The position numbers and the translations under genes were made by a program. Below are positions 5,288 to 5,299 of a stretch of 5,299 nucleotides of DNA, one piece after another. Below the pieces are notes generated by a model. The model ran no database searches. It had not been told where the DNA came from and saw only the letters and a list, made by a program, of their open reading frames with translations. How positions within the stretch are numbered: the first letter of the stretch is position 1; every line of letters begins with the position of its first letter. Origin of the DNA: Chloroflexi bacterium RBG_19FT_COMBO_48_23 (lineage in GTDB: Bacteria; Chloroflexota; Dehalococcoidia; GIF9; UBA5620); contig MGOH01000021.1 in assembly GCA_001795315.1 (NCBI GenBank), positions 1,272 through 6,570 of the forward strand. Reading direction: 5' to 3'.

Positions 5288-5299
5288 GGCTACCCCTCG

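Noticed and set aside
1..5299. Mobile element, defence system, CRISPR array, tRNA or biosynthetic cluster
   Set aside because: Read on both strands, there are no transposase or integrase genes, terminal repeats, spaced CRISPR repeats, cloverleaf-like sequences or toxin-antitoxin pairs. All gene products are housekeeping or accessory metabolic types.

Overview
The window looks like a piece of the chromosome of an anaerobic bacterium. My best guess is a Dehalococcoidia-like member of the Chloroflexota. That placement is an inference from gene content: a CooC-type nickel-enzyme maturation ATPase, an ADP-forming acyl-CoA synthetase, a small double zinc-ribbon protein and a glycine-tailed bacterial RRM protein. 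I ran no database comparison. Base composition is moderate, and I see no mobile element, tRNA, rRNA or CRISPR array.

Left half (1-2000, minus strand). Three genes read leftwards as a probable operon: a CooC-like P-loop ATPase (2000-1245), then after 24 bp a 137-residue protein I do not recognise (1220-807), then after 106 bp the N-terminal 233 residues of an ADP-forming acyl/acetyl-CoA synthetase that runs off the window edge (700-1). Each gene has a Shine-Dalgarno sequence 6 nt from its ATG. The first and last fit CO dehydrogenase/acetyl-CoA metabolism, with CooC loading the nickel enzyme and the synthetase making ATP from an acyl-CoA. The link between them is inferred from position.

Centre (2001-3050). 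A divergent intergenic region of about 300 bp carries a weak promoter for the leftward operon and a good promoter (TTGCAA, 17 nt, TATAAT) for the rightward genes. The rightward promoter has a perfect palindrome in its spacer. The rightward transcript has a leader of about 108 nt in which a 12-bp helix can cover the ATG and part of the Shine-Dalgarno of the zinc-ribbon gene (2298-2600), and a smaller upstream hairpin uses the same bases. An 87-bp gap with a perfect 14-bp stem hairpin leads to the RRM/RGG protein (2688-3050), which starts at TTG. These two genes look like a post-transcriptionally controlled nucleic-acid-binding pair, and this is the part of the window most worth following up.

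Right half (3051-5299). An alpha/beta hydrolase with a complete catalytic triad (3096-3872) is followed by a 200-bp gap. That gap holds a promoter (TTTTCA, 17 nt, TATACT) built over a TTTTCAAGT direct repeat. The last gene is a complete 12-helix major facilitator transporter (4073-5287). I found no convincing intrinsic terminator anywhere in the window.
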